Of a stretch of DNA of 64,000 nucleotides, positions 37,232 through 46,311 are shown in pieces (position 1 is the first letter of the stretch; every line of letters starts with the position of its first letter). The stretch spans positions 1 through 64,000 of the forward strand of contig NZ_SGVY01000001.1 in assembly GCF_004535825.1 (NCBI RefSeq), given 5' to 3'. A program made the position numbers and the translations under genes. A model generated the notes under the pieces. The model saw nothing but the letters and a program-made list of their open reading frames with translations. It had not been told where the DNA came from and searched no databases. The DNA comes from Segatella hominis. GTDB lineage: Bacteria; Bacteroidota; Bacteroidia; Bacteroidales; Bacteroidaceae.

Positions 37232-38260
37232 TCATTGCAGCCTAAAAGCAACTGGCACAATATATTTGCACCTCACGACCTTGCCATTTTGCCTACCAGG
37301 TTTCCACTTTGGCATGGATTTTACTACTCGAATCGCTTCCTTGTCAAAATGCTCTTCTACGCTTCTTAGCACTTTAAAACTCGAAAGCGAGCCATCACGC
37401 TCTACAACAAAAGACACAATTACCCTACCTTGGGCACAATAATTACCATCTGGATACTTTACATGACTTGAAATGAAAGCCATCATGGCACCATTGCCAC
37501 CTGGATAACTTGGCATTTGCTCCACTACATCAAAGAGCTTTGAGTTATCTTGTTGAAAGCTAAACTCCTTCAATAGTTCCGAGTCTTGCTGCATATACTC
37601 ACTCAATGAGAACACATGACCAGACAGATATAAATTTGGAATCCCCATTCCATCAAACGAGATTTCAACATCTTTCATCCCATCAGAAGCAATCGGAACC
37701 TCGCAGCTAAAGCCCATGTCATAATCATCAAACTTTATAGATTTTGGATAAAGCTTTCCATTCAGAACACCCCACTGGCTGCCAAAAGATAGTGGTAAGG
37801 AAGGAAAATCGGCCTTGAACTGTGAAGCAACATCTATAGGTACATTCAATGAAAACTGCTGTATGATACCCAATACAGAAACAGTGACTTCAAAAGTCTC
37901 CTTCTCTGAATCATACGTAGAAATCATTCTCTCAGCACTACTCACTTGGCTAACTTTCTTACTTATCTGCTCCAAAATCGCATCAAAGCATATCTTATCA
38001 AAAGCCGCCTTGGAATCAGTTCGAAGTCTTTCAGCCGCAGCCTTCTCGAACTCTCCTTTCTTACACCAAGAAGCAAATTTTTCCTTGACTACCCTCCTAA
38101 TAGAAGCCATATCATCCATAGCCTGAGCCGTAGATGACACTGCAGCTCTTGACCTTGCTCGCTTCATCTGCCCATTAACCAGAGCATCAGCACAGAGCAA
38201 AGACATCCCCAACAAAAGGGATAGGAAAGCAACCCTTGTAAAAAACACCTTATTTCCCAT
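37232..38260 (-). CDS. membrane-anchored or exported protein with C-terminal TonB_C domain
   Basis: Protein of 342 residues. An N-terminal hydrophobic segment at about 8-28 (FLSLLLGMSLLCADALVNG) is a signal or anchor. The middle (about 40-250) is unrecognised. The last 90 residues match TonB_C (MPSYPGGNGAMMAFISSHVKYP, GRVIVSFVVERDGSLSSFKV, KSMPKWKPGRQNGKVVRCKY). Unlike classical TonB there is no proline-rich periplasmic linker. The upstream lipoprotein gene ends 21 nt away, so they are probably one unit. It may be an energy transducer for one receptor class or a BlaR1-like/TonB-domain accessory; function unknown. Confidence 0.75.
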   Translation of the reverse strand: MGNKVFFTRVAFLSLLLGMSLLCADALVNGQMKRARSRAAVSSTAQAMDDMASIRRVVKEKFASWCKKGEFEKAAAERLRTDSKAAFDKICFDAILEQISKKVSQVSSAERMISTYDSEKETFEVTVSVLGIIQQFSLNVPIDVASQFKADFPSLPLSFGSQWGVLNGKLYPKSIKFDDYDMGFSCEVPIASDGMKDVEISFDGMGIPNLYLSGHVFSLSEYMQQDSELLKEFSFQQDNSKLFDVVEQMPSYPGGNGAMMAFISSHVKYPDGNYCAQGRVIVSFVVERDGSLSSFKVLRSVEEHFDKEAIRVVKSMPKWKPGRQNGKVVRCKYIVPVAFRLQ

Positions 38261-38281
38261 ATATAGTCATTCTTTAATCTA

Positions 38282-38899
38282 TCAAGGTATCCAATGACGA
38301 TGAACCTCCACAACTGTACCTTTCTCTATTCTTACTCTTGTATCAAGCACATGGAAGTCACGCCTGTACTCCGGCACTTTCTCCAAATACTCCTTTTTAC
38401 CAGTAATAATGGTGTCTGAAGGATCGGTTGGATTCTCACCACAATCTATCAGCACAAAATCCTTGGCTAAAGGAAGAGTAACCTTCCCCAAACTGGTATA
38501 AGTGGAATGACCATCCATCTGGGAGCCTCTATAAGTGCCGCCTTCATTGGCAGTAAGATCAGCTCCTCCTTCCTCAATGCCACCATTAACGGTAGCATAC
38601 TTATCTTTCCTGTCAATGTCCTTCACCACAATAGGCTTACCCACATAAACAATGGTATCCCCTTTCTTTAACTGACTAACCGCCACTGCATCATATAAGT
38701 CCTCGGAAAAGACTTCCATACTCAACTTACCGCTTTCCCAAGAAATGTCCTTGGAAGAAAATGAGACAGGAACGGTAGCATCCTGCAACTTATTTACCGC
38801 ATAAGCAGCAGGCAATGGCTTCACCATTTGATAAGCCACCTTCTTGGTGCAACTGCTAAGACATAACGCCACTCCCAAGAATATCAATAATTTCTTCAT
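38282..38899 (-). CDS. putative lipoprotein of unknown function
   Basis: Protein of 205 residues with a type II signal peptide (MKKLLIFLGVALCLSSCTKK, lipid-modified cysteine C17). The mature part is beta-rich and begins with a short hydrophilic tether; no family was recognised. It ends HVLDTRVRIEKGTVVEVHRH. Encoded 21 nt upstream of the TonB_C protein on the same strand, which suggests a shared envelope function. No promoter element was clear in 38900-38960. Confidence 0.65.
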   Translation of the reverse strand: MKKLLIFLGVALCLSSCTKKVAYQMVKPLPAAYAVNKLQDATVPVSFSSKDISWESGKLSMEVFSEDLYDAVAVSQLKKGDTIVYVGKPIVVKDIDRKDKYATVNGGIEEGGADLTANEGGTYRGSQMDGHSTYTSLGKVTLPLAKDFVLIDCGENPTDPSDTIITGKKEYLEKVPEYRRDFHVLDTRVRIEKGTVVEVHRHWIP

Positions 38900-39083
38900 C
38901 CTTCAATCCCAATTTTATTTTTAACAGTTTGCATATTACATGTTTCATAATCTCTGATATTTAAATTTTACTTCTCAAAAAGCAAGGGGAAGCTATCAGT
39001 AACTCCCCACTTGCCTAATTCTAATCTTTCAAGCATCTAACCATCATTTTCACACCATTTAAAAGTTACACATAATCCAAGAA

Positions 39084-39185
39084 CTATGGATGATATACAA
39101 ACCCACAGCTCAAACATTCCACGCTCCCATCCTCATAAAAAAGAAGATCGATGCTACCACACTCAGGACAAATATCTTGTTCCAT
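39084..39185 (-). CDS. 33-residue zinc-ribbon protein
   Basis: ATG at 39185 reads 33 codons to TAG at 39084-39086. The protein starts MEQDICPECGSIDLLFYEDG and continues with VECLSCGFVYHP. Two CxxC knuckles (CPEC and CLSC) spaced 19 residues apart make a minimal treble-free zinc ribbon, with an acidic turn between. A minus-strand TACCTTTG at 39235-39242 gives it its own promoter. Proteins this small are usually missed; similar stand-alone ribbons are seen in Bacteroidota, but no function is known. Nucleic-acid or protein binding is plausible only by fold. Confidence 0.7.
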   Translation of the reverse strand: MEQDICPECGSIDLLFYEDGSVECLSCGFVYHP

Positions 39186-39234
39186 ACGCCATACCAACTA
39201 AAGTTTACGGACTCCAATAGCCCAATTTCTGCAC

Positions 39235-39268
39235 CAAAGGTACAAAAAATATCCATACGAAGACCAAA
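39235..39268 (-). promoter_or_regulatory. promoter of small zinc-ribbon gene
   Basis: Minus-strand TACCTTTG at 39235-39242 with TTTG at 39265-39268; spacing of 22 nt is slightly long. Confidence 0.55.
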
Positions 39269-39382
39269 AAACCTCAAATATCTAACGCAAAATTACAAAA
39301 AAAAGGTGTGCATTCTATCTGCATAGCAAGAAAAAACTACCCAATCAGCATAATACAGATAACACAGAAAAGATAACATAAC

Positions 39383-39411
39383 AAAAAAGCCACCAGAAAC
39401 AATCTGATGGC
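39383..39411 (-). terminator. rho-independent terminator of HU gene
   Basis: On the minus strand GCCATCAGA-TTGTT-TCTGGTGGC followed by T6 (stem 39389-39397 / 39403-39411). Confidence 0.8.
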
Positions 39412-39464
39412 CTACCGATTTAGATAAAGTACATTCTATTAAATGAAGACAACTCTCCCTATTA

Positions 39465-39752
39465 CTACTTACAATGCTTGCGTGAGTAATAGCAAAGTGA
39501 GTCAGATGCCTTGAACACAACCTTATCACGTGCCTCAATGGTTATCTTCTCACCAGTAGATGGGTTCACACCTTGACGCTCTGCCACGTGCTTAATGGAA
39601 AAACGTCCAAAGTCAGGAATAGCCACCAAGCCATCCCCCTCTACAATGTTATCTGCAATCACACCAAAGATGGTGTTTACATAATTAGCTGCATCCACCT
39701 TGGAAATGCCAGCCTTCTCAGCCAGTGCTGACACAATCTGTGTCTTGTTCAT
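39465..39752 (-). CDS. HU-family histone-like DNA-binding protein
   Basis: Small nucleoid protein of 95 residues that bends DNA as a dimer. The helical base is MNKTQIVSALAEKAGISKVDA and the beta-arm region is IPDFGRFSIKHVAERQGVNP with the conserved proline at the arm tip; IEARDKVVFKAS closes the fold. The C-terminus carries an extra basic, cysteine-bearing tail (CYYSRKHCK) not seen in canonical HU. Monocistronic, with a terminator directly downstream. It could be HU-alpha-like or a paralogue; Bacteroidota usually hold several. Confidence 0.93.
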   Translation of the reverse strand: MNKTQIVSALAEKAGISKVDAANYVNTIFGVIADNIVEGDGLVAIPDFGRFSIKHVAERQGVNPSTGEKITIEARDKVVFKASDSLCYYSRKHCK

Positions 39753-39871
39753 TTCTGCAAAAATTTAAAAATAGAGTGTAAAGTTAGCAAAAATCCAAGA
39801 TACAGCCAAAGTTTGCCTGTAAAAAGTTCTAACTTATGAATTCTAACACTTTCTTTTCTCTCTATATATAA

Positions 39872-40015
39872 ATATGTGTAACCAAAAATTCCGTGGCACA
39901 GTTGGCAGCCGTAGCCTTCACCATCCTCATCCACGTATGGAAAAGGAATATGATGTGGTCAATAGCAGCAGGCACCCTTTGCTATATGCTGCTCATCAGA
40001 ATTCTACACTTTTAA
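39872..40015 (+). pseudogene. azlD 3'-end remnant (copy 1)
   Basis: About 47 codons read in frame to TAA at 40013-40015: ... SVAQLAAVAFTILIHVWK then RNMMWSIAAGTLCYMLLIRI. This is the C-terminal membrane segment typical of AzlD-family branched-chain amino-acid exporters (about 100 residues when intact). The upstream part is missing: an in-frame TAA at 39869 precedes it and no start fits. A shorter second copy is at 40611-40651. No azlC was found nearby. Confidence 0.65.
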
Positions 40016-40157
40016 TCCCGATAAAGCCATCACACACTTATATCACTTAAATACATTTTTCCAAGGTAAAAACAGCCAATTTTATACATTTTTCCAACCC
40101 ATTTTCAGGCCATTTCTTACACTTTTCCAACTTTTTGATGATATAATTAATCAGAAA

Positions 40158-40187
40158 AGCCTCTCTGCAAGAGTATGCAGAAAGGCT
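40158..40187 (-). terminator. rho-independent terminator of DUF2442 gene
   Basis: Minus-strand AGCCTTTCTGCA ... TGCAGAGAGGCT followed by TTTTC; one mismatch in a 12-bp stem. Confidence 0.7.
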
Positions 40188-40205
40188 CAACATTTTATAG
40201 GAACA

Positions 40206-40490
40206 TTACAATACTTCTAATTCATTTCTCTTCATAATGAGGGGATAACGTTCTGGATGTTTCAAACTATCAATTTCCAAATCCACATCAAGTTTGGGCC
40301 ATTCTATAGCATTTTTACCACTCATTCTTACCTCAAGGGCATCAGAGATGCATGCATGTTTCATCCAAGGTATCCTATTATAAGATATAAAATAATCATT
40401 ACCTTTTACAGAAAGCATAATGCCCTTATCATTAATCATCAAGACGCTTACCTGTGTGTCTTGCGAATTTGATTTTAAAATCGTCTCCAT
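40206..40490 (-). CDS. DUF2442 domain-containing protein
   Basis: Small soluble protein of 94 residues. The DUF2442 pattern is visible in the C-terminal half (EWPKLDVDLEIDSLKHPERYP), with strands YFISYNRIPWMKHA before it. DUF2442 genes often sit beside DUF4160 genes in toxin-antitoxin-like pairs, but no DUF4160 partner is found here. It has its own promoter and terminator and is bracketed by two azlD fragments, which suggests it arrived as a compact cassette. Function unknown. Confidence 0.75.
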   Translation of the reverse strand: METILKSNSQDTQVSVLMINDKGIMLSVKGNDYFISYNRIPWMKHACISDALEVRMSGKNAIEWPKLDVDLEIDSLKHPERYPLIMKRNELEVL

Positions 40491-40549
40491 ATTCTTTAAA
40501 CTTTGGACTCATAATTATCTTTCTTTTAAGATATTCTCACTTCCGTCAG

Positions 40550-40579
40550 CAAAGATAAATAAATAATCTGATAGTACAA
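40550..40579 (-). promoter_or_regulatory. promoter of DUF2442 gene
   Basis: Minus-strand TATCTTTG 40550-40557 with TTG at 40577-40579, exactly 19 nt apart. Confidence 0.7.
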
Positions 40580-40609
40580 TCATTTATTAAGATATTTAAA
40601 CCTTTTTAC

Positions 40610-40651
40610 ATGGCAGGCACCCTCTGCTATATGCTGCTCATTAGAATCTGA
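40610..40651 (+). pseudogene. azlD 3'-end remnant (copy 2)
   Basis: GGCAGGCACCCTCTGCTATA ... matches 39967-40002 over about 35 bp with three differences and encodes AGTLCYMLLIRI then TGA. It is the same terminal segment as copy 1, 640 bp away in direct orientation. Confidence 0.65.
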
Positions 40652-41398
40652 CTACACACATTTCTCCATCAACACAAAGGTGATGAAACCCAGGAGAAGA
40701 GCGTAGGTGGCTTGCTTCTGAAAGCCGTGAGCATGGGTTTCGGGAATCATCTCGTCGCTCGTTACATAAAGCATGGCACCACCGGCAAAACCCAACATAA
40801 CGGGGAGGAAAGTAGAAGAGGCTGAACCCAAGCCAAAACCCAACAGGATGCCTGCCACTTCGAGCAGGGCGATGAAAATGGAGATAAAGAAGGTACGGGC
40901 TGCAGAAACACCAGCCATCATCAAAGGAGCGATGATGACCATTCCCTCGGGGATATTCTGCAGGGCGATACCGAAGGAAACGCCCCACTCCGTTGCTCCT
41001 TCTGTAGAACAGACACTCACTCCAGCCGCCATACCTTCGGGCAGTTTGTGCAAGGCTATCGCCATCACGAAAAGCATCACATGGCTGAGCCTGGCATTGT
41101 TGCGATGCTCCTCGGGATCGAGTCCGGTGATGTGATGAAGATGAGGAGTAACCAGGTCGAGCACGTTCAGGAATAAGGCTCCAGCCATCACGCCGATTAC
41201 TACCAGCCACCATAGACTGGTCTGTTCGAAGGCTGGCACTATCAGTCCCAGCGTGGAAGCCGCCAGCATGATTCCGGCACAATATCCCAACACAGCATCA
41301 TTCCATTTATGGGGCAATTCCTTGACGAAGAAACCCAAAATGGCACCGATAATCGTGGCACCGCAAAGTCCGGCGGCACTAATCAATACGTTTGTCAT
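40652..41398 (-). CDS. ZIP-family divalent metal transporter
   Basis: Membrane protein of 248 residues with eight predicted helices. ZIP signatures are the metal-site helices HKLPEGMAAGVSV and ALQNIPEGMVI, with the histidine-rich loop HLHHITGLDPEEH between helices 3 and 4. It would import zinc, iron or manganese into the cytoplasm. The size corresponds to the GufA/ZupT branch. The gene stop abuts the azlD fragment copy 2. No metal-responsive operator was recognised upstream. Confidence 0.92.
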   Translation of the reverse strand: MTNVLISAAGLCGATIIGAILGFFVKELPHKWNDAVLGYCAGIMLAASTLGLIVPAFEQTSLWWLVVIGVMAGALFLNVLDLVTPHLHHITGLDPEEHRNNARLSHVMLFVMAIALHKLPEGMAAGVSVCSTEGATEWGVSFGIALQNIPEGMVIIAPLMMAGVSAARTFFISIFIALLEVAGILLGFGLGSASSTFLPVMLGFAGGAMLYVTSDEMIPETHAHGFQKQATYALLLGFITFVLMEKCV

Positions 41399-41603
41399 TG
41401 CATTCTTTTTGTTTTTAACCTATAAAATATATCGAAGTTATCAGTAAAGTATGTGAAGATGCAGATACTTGATAGAAGATAAAAAAGCATGGACAACCCT
41501 CACGGTCATCCATGCCCATCTATTTCGTATCTGATCTATTCTATTTTTATAAAATGTGTATGCCATGGTGAAATTGGTTTTCTCCAATTTCGCATAATCG
41601 CAC

Positions 41604-42926
<1,323 letters not shown>

Positions 42927-42959
42927 TTAATTACATTAAACATTTCTTATTTCTGAGTG

Positions 42960-42991
42960 CAAATTTAGATATTATCTGGCAAACCACCAAA
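42960..42991 (-). promoter_or_regulatory. promoter of enolase gene
   Basis: Minus-strand TAAATTTG 42960-42967 and TTTG 42988-42991, 20-nt spacer. Confidence 0.65.
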
Positions 42992-43063
42992 TTTCGGGCA
43001 TCATCAAAACTTGGTATTTGCCAAGAAATACCTACTTATAAGTATGCAGTAAATCACCATTTA

Positions 43064-43558
43064 TCACTTCCCCATCATTTTCCCGATAATCTCCTCGAAA
43101 TCTTCCTTCTGCATGGCACCCATCTGCATGGTGGGATTGCCCTTCAGCGGGATGAAGAGGAAGGTAGGAATGCTGCGGATGCCGAAGACGGAAGCCAACT
43201 CGGGTTCCTGATCGATATCCACCTTATAGAAATCTATCTTGCCGGCATATTTCCCGGCAAGAGATTCTACCATGGGAGCCATCATCTTACAAGGTCCACA
43301 CCAGGTGGTGTAGAAATCAATGATGGCAGGACGGGAACCGGCAAACACCCACTCATCGGGATGAGACTCGTAATCCATGATTTTCTTCTTGAAGTCAGAA
43401 GCGGTGAGCACATTCACCTTTCCCAAAACGACAGTTTTCTCCTTTTGTGCCACCGGCGCCTTATTTGACGCCTTCTTCGTACAGCCCACAAAACAAATAG
43501 GAAGAGCTATAAAAAACAGCAAAAACGCCTGCTTGAAACTAGTATGAATATTCATCAT
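43064..43558 (-). CDS. thioredoxin-like lipoprotein
   Basis: Exported thioredoxin-fold protein. Start taken at ATG 43558 (43555 is an equal choice; the longer frame begins with TTG). The signal peptide ends in PICFVGCTKK, a lipobox, so it is probably anchored on the periplasmic side. The redox motif is WCGPCK within IIDFYTTWCGPCKMMAPMVE and the cis-proline loop is IRSIPTFLFI. Likely role is disulfide reduction or quality control in the envelope. The upstream region contains two TATCTTTG elements inside a repeat. Confidence 0.88.
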   Translation of the reverse strand: MMNIHTSFKQAFLLFFIALPICFVGCTKKASNKAPVAQKEKTVVLGKVNVLTASDFKKKIMDYESHPDEWVFAGSRPAIIDFYTTWCGPCKMMAPMVESLAGKYAGKIDFYKVDIDQEPELASVFGIRSIPTFLFIPLKGNPTMQMGAMQKEDFEEIIGKMMGK

Positions 43559-43613
43559 AAGCAATTTATTGTTTAAGTCTATTATACTTTATTATTATAC
43601 TCTATCTATTTTT

Positions 43614-43694
43614 CTTATGCAAAGATAATGCAAACGAGCGCAATGAAAACTTGTTTTCAAATTGCCGAGTGCAGCTTATCTTATGCAAAGATAA
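43614..43694. repeat. mosaic intergenic repeat with duplicated promoter-like core
   Basis: CTTATGCAAAGATAA occurs at 43614-43628 and again at 43680-43694. Between them GCGCAATGAAAAC and GTTTTCAAATTGC form an imperfect inverted repeat. Both copies carry TATCTTTG on the minus strand, so either could drive the thioredoxin gene. Confidence 0.6.
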
Positions 43695-43857
43695 GCAAAA
43701 AAATGAAAGAATTCTCTCTTTTTAATCATTTTTATATTCTAATCCTAAACAGACAAGAAAGATATGTTAAATCTTCTTTACAAATCATACAACCAATTGT
43801 TTTTTTCCGTATCTTTAGACCATTAAAATAATGTCTAACCTTTTAAAACCGAATGTC

Positions 43858-44964
43858 ATGAAAATAGGTATTCCAAAAGAAATCAAGAATAATGAGAACC
43901 GCGTGGGAATGACCCCTGCTGGAGTAGCTGAGTTCATTCTTCATGGTCATGAAGTAGTAGTACAACACACTGCTGGCGAAAACAGCGGTTTTGCTGATGA
44001 AGAGTATATAAAGGTTGGAGCAAAAATCCTTCCCGACATTCAGAGTGTTTACCGAGAAGCAGAAATGATAGTCAAGGTAAAGGAACCAATTGCTGAGGAA
44101 TATCCCCTCATCCACAAAGACCAGCTGGTATTTACCTACTTCCATTTCGCCTGCGACAGAGCTCTTACCGACGCTATGATCAAGAGCGGTGCCGTATGTC
44201 TTGCCTATGAAACCGTGGAAACTGATGACCATCATCTGCCTCTGCTCATTCCGATGAGCGAAGTAGCTGGAAGAATGGCCACCATCAATGGCGCATACTA
44301 CCTGCAGAAAAACAAGGGAGGAAAAGGCAAACTTATGAGCGGAGTGCCTGGAGTAAACCGTACCAAAGTTCTGATACTGGGCGGTGGAACCGTAGGAGAA
44401 GCTGCTGCAAGAATGGCTGCCGGACTGGGAGCTGACGTATGGATTACAGATATCAGTCTGCCTCGTCTTCGCCAACTGGAGATGGAACTACCTATCAATG
44501 TACATACACTCTACTCCAATGAGCACAATATTCGAAAGGCATTGCCTGATGTTGATCTTGTGGTGGGCAGCGTACTTGTTCCAGGTGATAAAGCCCCTCA
44601 TCTTATCACGAAGGACATGTTGAAATTGATGGAACCTGGCACCGTACTTGTGGATGTAGCTATTGACCAAGGTGGTTGCTTCGAAACATCCCATCCTACC
44701 ACCCATTCCGATCCTATCTACATAATAGATGGAATCGTACATTACGCCGTAGCCAACATTCCTGGAGCCGTACCTCATACTTCTACTACAGCTTTGACCA
44801 ATGCCACGTTGAAGTACGCCATAGCTCTTGCCGACAAGGGATGGAAACAGGCTTGCAAAGACAACAAGGCTCTGTATCGGGGACTGAACATCGTAAATGG
44901 GAAGATTGTCTTCAAGGCAATAGCCGATGTTTTCGGATTGGAGTACGAAGAAATAGCTCTATAA
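43858..44964 (+). CDS. ald: alanine dehydrogenase
   Basis: NAD-dependent oxidative deamination of L-alanine to pyruvate and ammonium (or the reverse). The start at 43858 (MKIGIPKEIKNNENRVGMTP) is the canonical N-terminus and gives 368 residues; the frame is open from 43831. Features are the substrate-site R and K in KEIKNNENRVG and VKVKEP, the catalytic histidine in TYFHFA, the Rossmann motif VLILGGGTVGEAAARMAAGLG, and DVAIDQGGCFET. Transcribed alone; a bidirectional terminator separates it from the convergent SIMPL gene. Confidence 0.96.
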   Translation: MKIGIPKEIKNNENRVGMTPAGVAEFILHGHEVVVQHTAGENSGFADEEYIKVGAKILPDIQSVYREAEMIVKVKEPIAEEYPLIHKDQLVFTYFHFACDRALTDAMIKSGAVCLAYETVETDDHHLPLLIPMSEVAGRMATINGAYYLQKNKGGKGKLMSGVPGVNRTKVLILGGGTVGEAAARMAAGLGADVWITDISLPRLRQLEMELPINVHTLYSNEHNIRKALPDVDLVVGSVLVPGDKAPHLITKDMLKLMEPGTVLVDVAIDQGGCFETSHPTTHSDPIYIIDGIVHYAVANIPGAVPHTSTTALTNATLKYAIALADKGWKQACKDNKALYRGLNIVNGKIVFKAIADVFGLEYEEIAL

Positions 44965-45011
44965 TCCCTCCACAACAGAAAAAATCATTTTCTGCTTGCA
45001 TATTAAAAATA

Positions 45012-45057
45012 AAAGACTCATCGTTGGGGAAAAATTGATTCCCTGCGATGAGTCTTT
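45012..45057. terminator. bidirectional terminator between ald and SIMPL gene
   Basis: AAAGACTCATCG 45012-45023 pairs with CGATGAGTCTTT 45046-45057; an inner GGGGAA/TTCCC pair extends it. A and T runs flank both sides. Confidence 0.85.
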
Positions 45058-45080
45058 ATTTTAGATAATCCGCCAAAGCA

Positions 45081-45794
45081 TTAATCCTTCAATGAATAAG
45101 TAACAGTAGTTACTACTCTTACCTTTTTAATATAAGGAGTATTGGAATCGCGGTTTTCAATAGAGAACTGTCCCTGATCCGCATTCATAATCTTGTCTAT
45201 CTTGCTCTTACTGTTTTTAGCAAACTGCTCTGCGGTTTGCTCAGCATTTGCTATCGCCTCCTCCATCATCTTTGGTTTCATCTTGCGAAAAGCCACATAT
45301 TCATACTTTACAGGATTATCGTATCCTCCATCCACAATGGCGATACCTTTCTGGAGCAATTCTCCCTGCCGGGCAATAAGGCTCCTGATGAGTTTCACAT
45401 TGTTGGAAGTGACTGTGATGATGGAAGTAATATTATAGCGATAAGGCTGACGATTATCCCCATAGCGCTCAGCATTAAGATCGATGACCACCGGAGCATT
45501 CACGCTGATTTCACTCTCCTTCACTCCATTTGCGAGCAAGAACTGTCGGATGGTACTTGTCGTATGATTGATGGTCTGATAAAGATTAGGCAAATCATTA
45601 CCTATTTCCTTCGAGAGGATAGGCCATGTCACCTTGTCGGCCTCCACCTCCTTTTCCGATAAGCCCTTTACCACAACCTTCCGATCCTTACCCGCCAAGC
45701 CTTCCAAACCAGACTTGATACAATATCCAAGTGCAATGATGCCTATAGCTAAAATTGCCGCTTGCTTGATGCCTGTACTGATATTCATAATCAT
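45081..45794 (-). CDS. SIMPL-domain (DUF541) envelope protein
   Basis: Protein of 237 residues with a single N-terminal hydrophobic anchor/signal (about 8-28, AAILAIGIIALGYCI) and a periplasmic SIMPL domain. Recognised by VVVKGLSEKEVEADKVTWPI, ITSIITVTSNNVKLIRSLI and the repeated alpha-beta unit AIANAEQTAEQFAKNSKSKI. Members of DUF541 (BP26/OMP28, YggE) have been linked to oxidative stress and envelope structure, without a defined reaction. The second ATG (45788) is a near-equal start. Apparently monocistronic. Confidence 0.88.
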   Translation of the reverse strand: MIMNISTGIKQAAILAIGIIALGYCIKSGLEGLAGKDRKVVVKGLSEKEVEADKVTWPILSKEIGNDLPNLYQTINHTTSTIRQFLLANGVKESEISVNAPVVIDLNAERYGDNRQPYRYNITSIITVTSNNVKLIRSLIARQGELLQKGIAIVDGGYDNPVKYEYVAFRKMKPKMMEEAIANAEQTAEQFAKNSKSKIDKIMNADQGQFSIENRDSNTPYIKKVRVVTTVTYSLKD

Positions 45795-46027
45795 TCCTCC
45801 ATATTGTTTAGTTGTGAATCATTTCTTCATGTTGTTTGTTGCCAACAGTTCCGTCTTATTGTTAGTTTTTCTGCGAATTTAATAAAAAAAACTATACGTT
45901 CGATAGAAAGGGATAATATTTAAGACAGATTAACGCAAGACAGTTAACAATCATTAGTATTCAACCAATACTTCTGTTAATAATTAGTTAAATATCAGCA
46001 TCTTACAAAAAAAATAACTCTAAAAAA

Positions 46028-46123
46028 TTGAAAGTTAGAAAAAAAACAGTATCTTTGCATTAGTTTTCGCATATATTTGGGCAAATGGGGGTTGTCGTGA
46101 GATTGTACCCCATTTGTTTTTTT
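46028..46123 (+). ncRNA. candidate 60-nt small RNA or attenuated leader upstream of queH
   Basis: A near-consensus promoter (TTG 46028-46030, 19-nt spacer, TATCTTTG 46050-46057) is followed at once by a rho-independent terminator: CAAATGGGG 46082-46090 pairs with CCCCATTTG 46108-46116, then T7. The predicted transcript runs from about 46064 to 46123 and holds no ORF. It may be a free-standing small RNA or an attenuator controlling queH, whose ATG is 190 nt further on. It does not match the preQ1-I consensus I know. Confidence 0.6.
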
Positions 46124-46213
46124 GTTTTTATAAGACTATATGTTAAAACGGAAAACAAAAAAATGAACATTTCATTTTAATCCCCTAAGGGAAACAACGG
46201 AGCGATTTGAAAG

Positions 46214-46255
46214 GAAATCAATTGAGGGATAGGAAAGAAATCAATTGAGGGATAG
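46214..46255. repeat. two 19-bp direct repeats in queH leader
   Basis: GAAATCAATTGAGGGATAG at 46214-46232 and 46237-46255. The rest of 45795-46027 is AT-rich spacer with nothing recognised. Confidence 0.7.
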
Positions 46256-46311
46256 ATAAGGAAACTATCAAGGATATCAATAAACTCCATTTATAAAACA
46301 GAATAAACAAA

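Noticed and set aside
39090-39326. 78-codon plus-strand frame
   Set aside because: Opposes the zinc-ribbon gene and its promoter; AT-driven composition, no domain signal.
40436-40512. Short minus-strand frame starting at 40512 (MSPKFKEYGD...), overlapping the DUF2442 start
   Set aside because: About 25 codons in another frame, ends inside DUF2442 and does not resemble DUF4160; likely chance.
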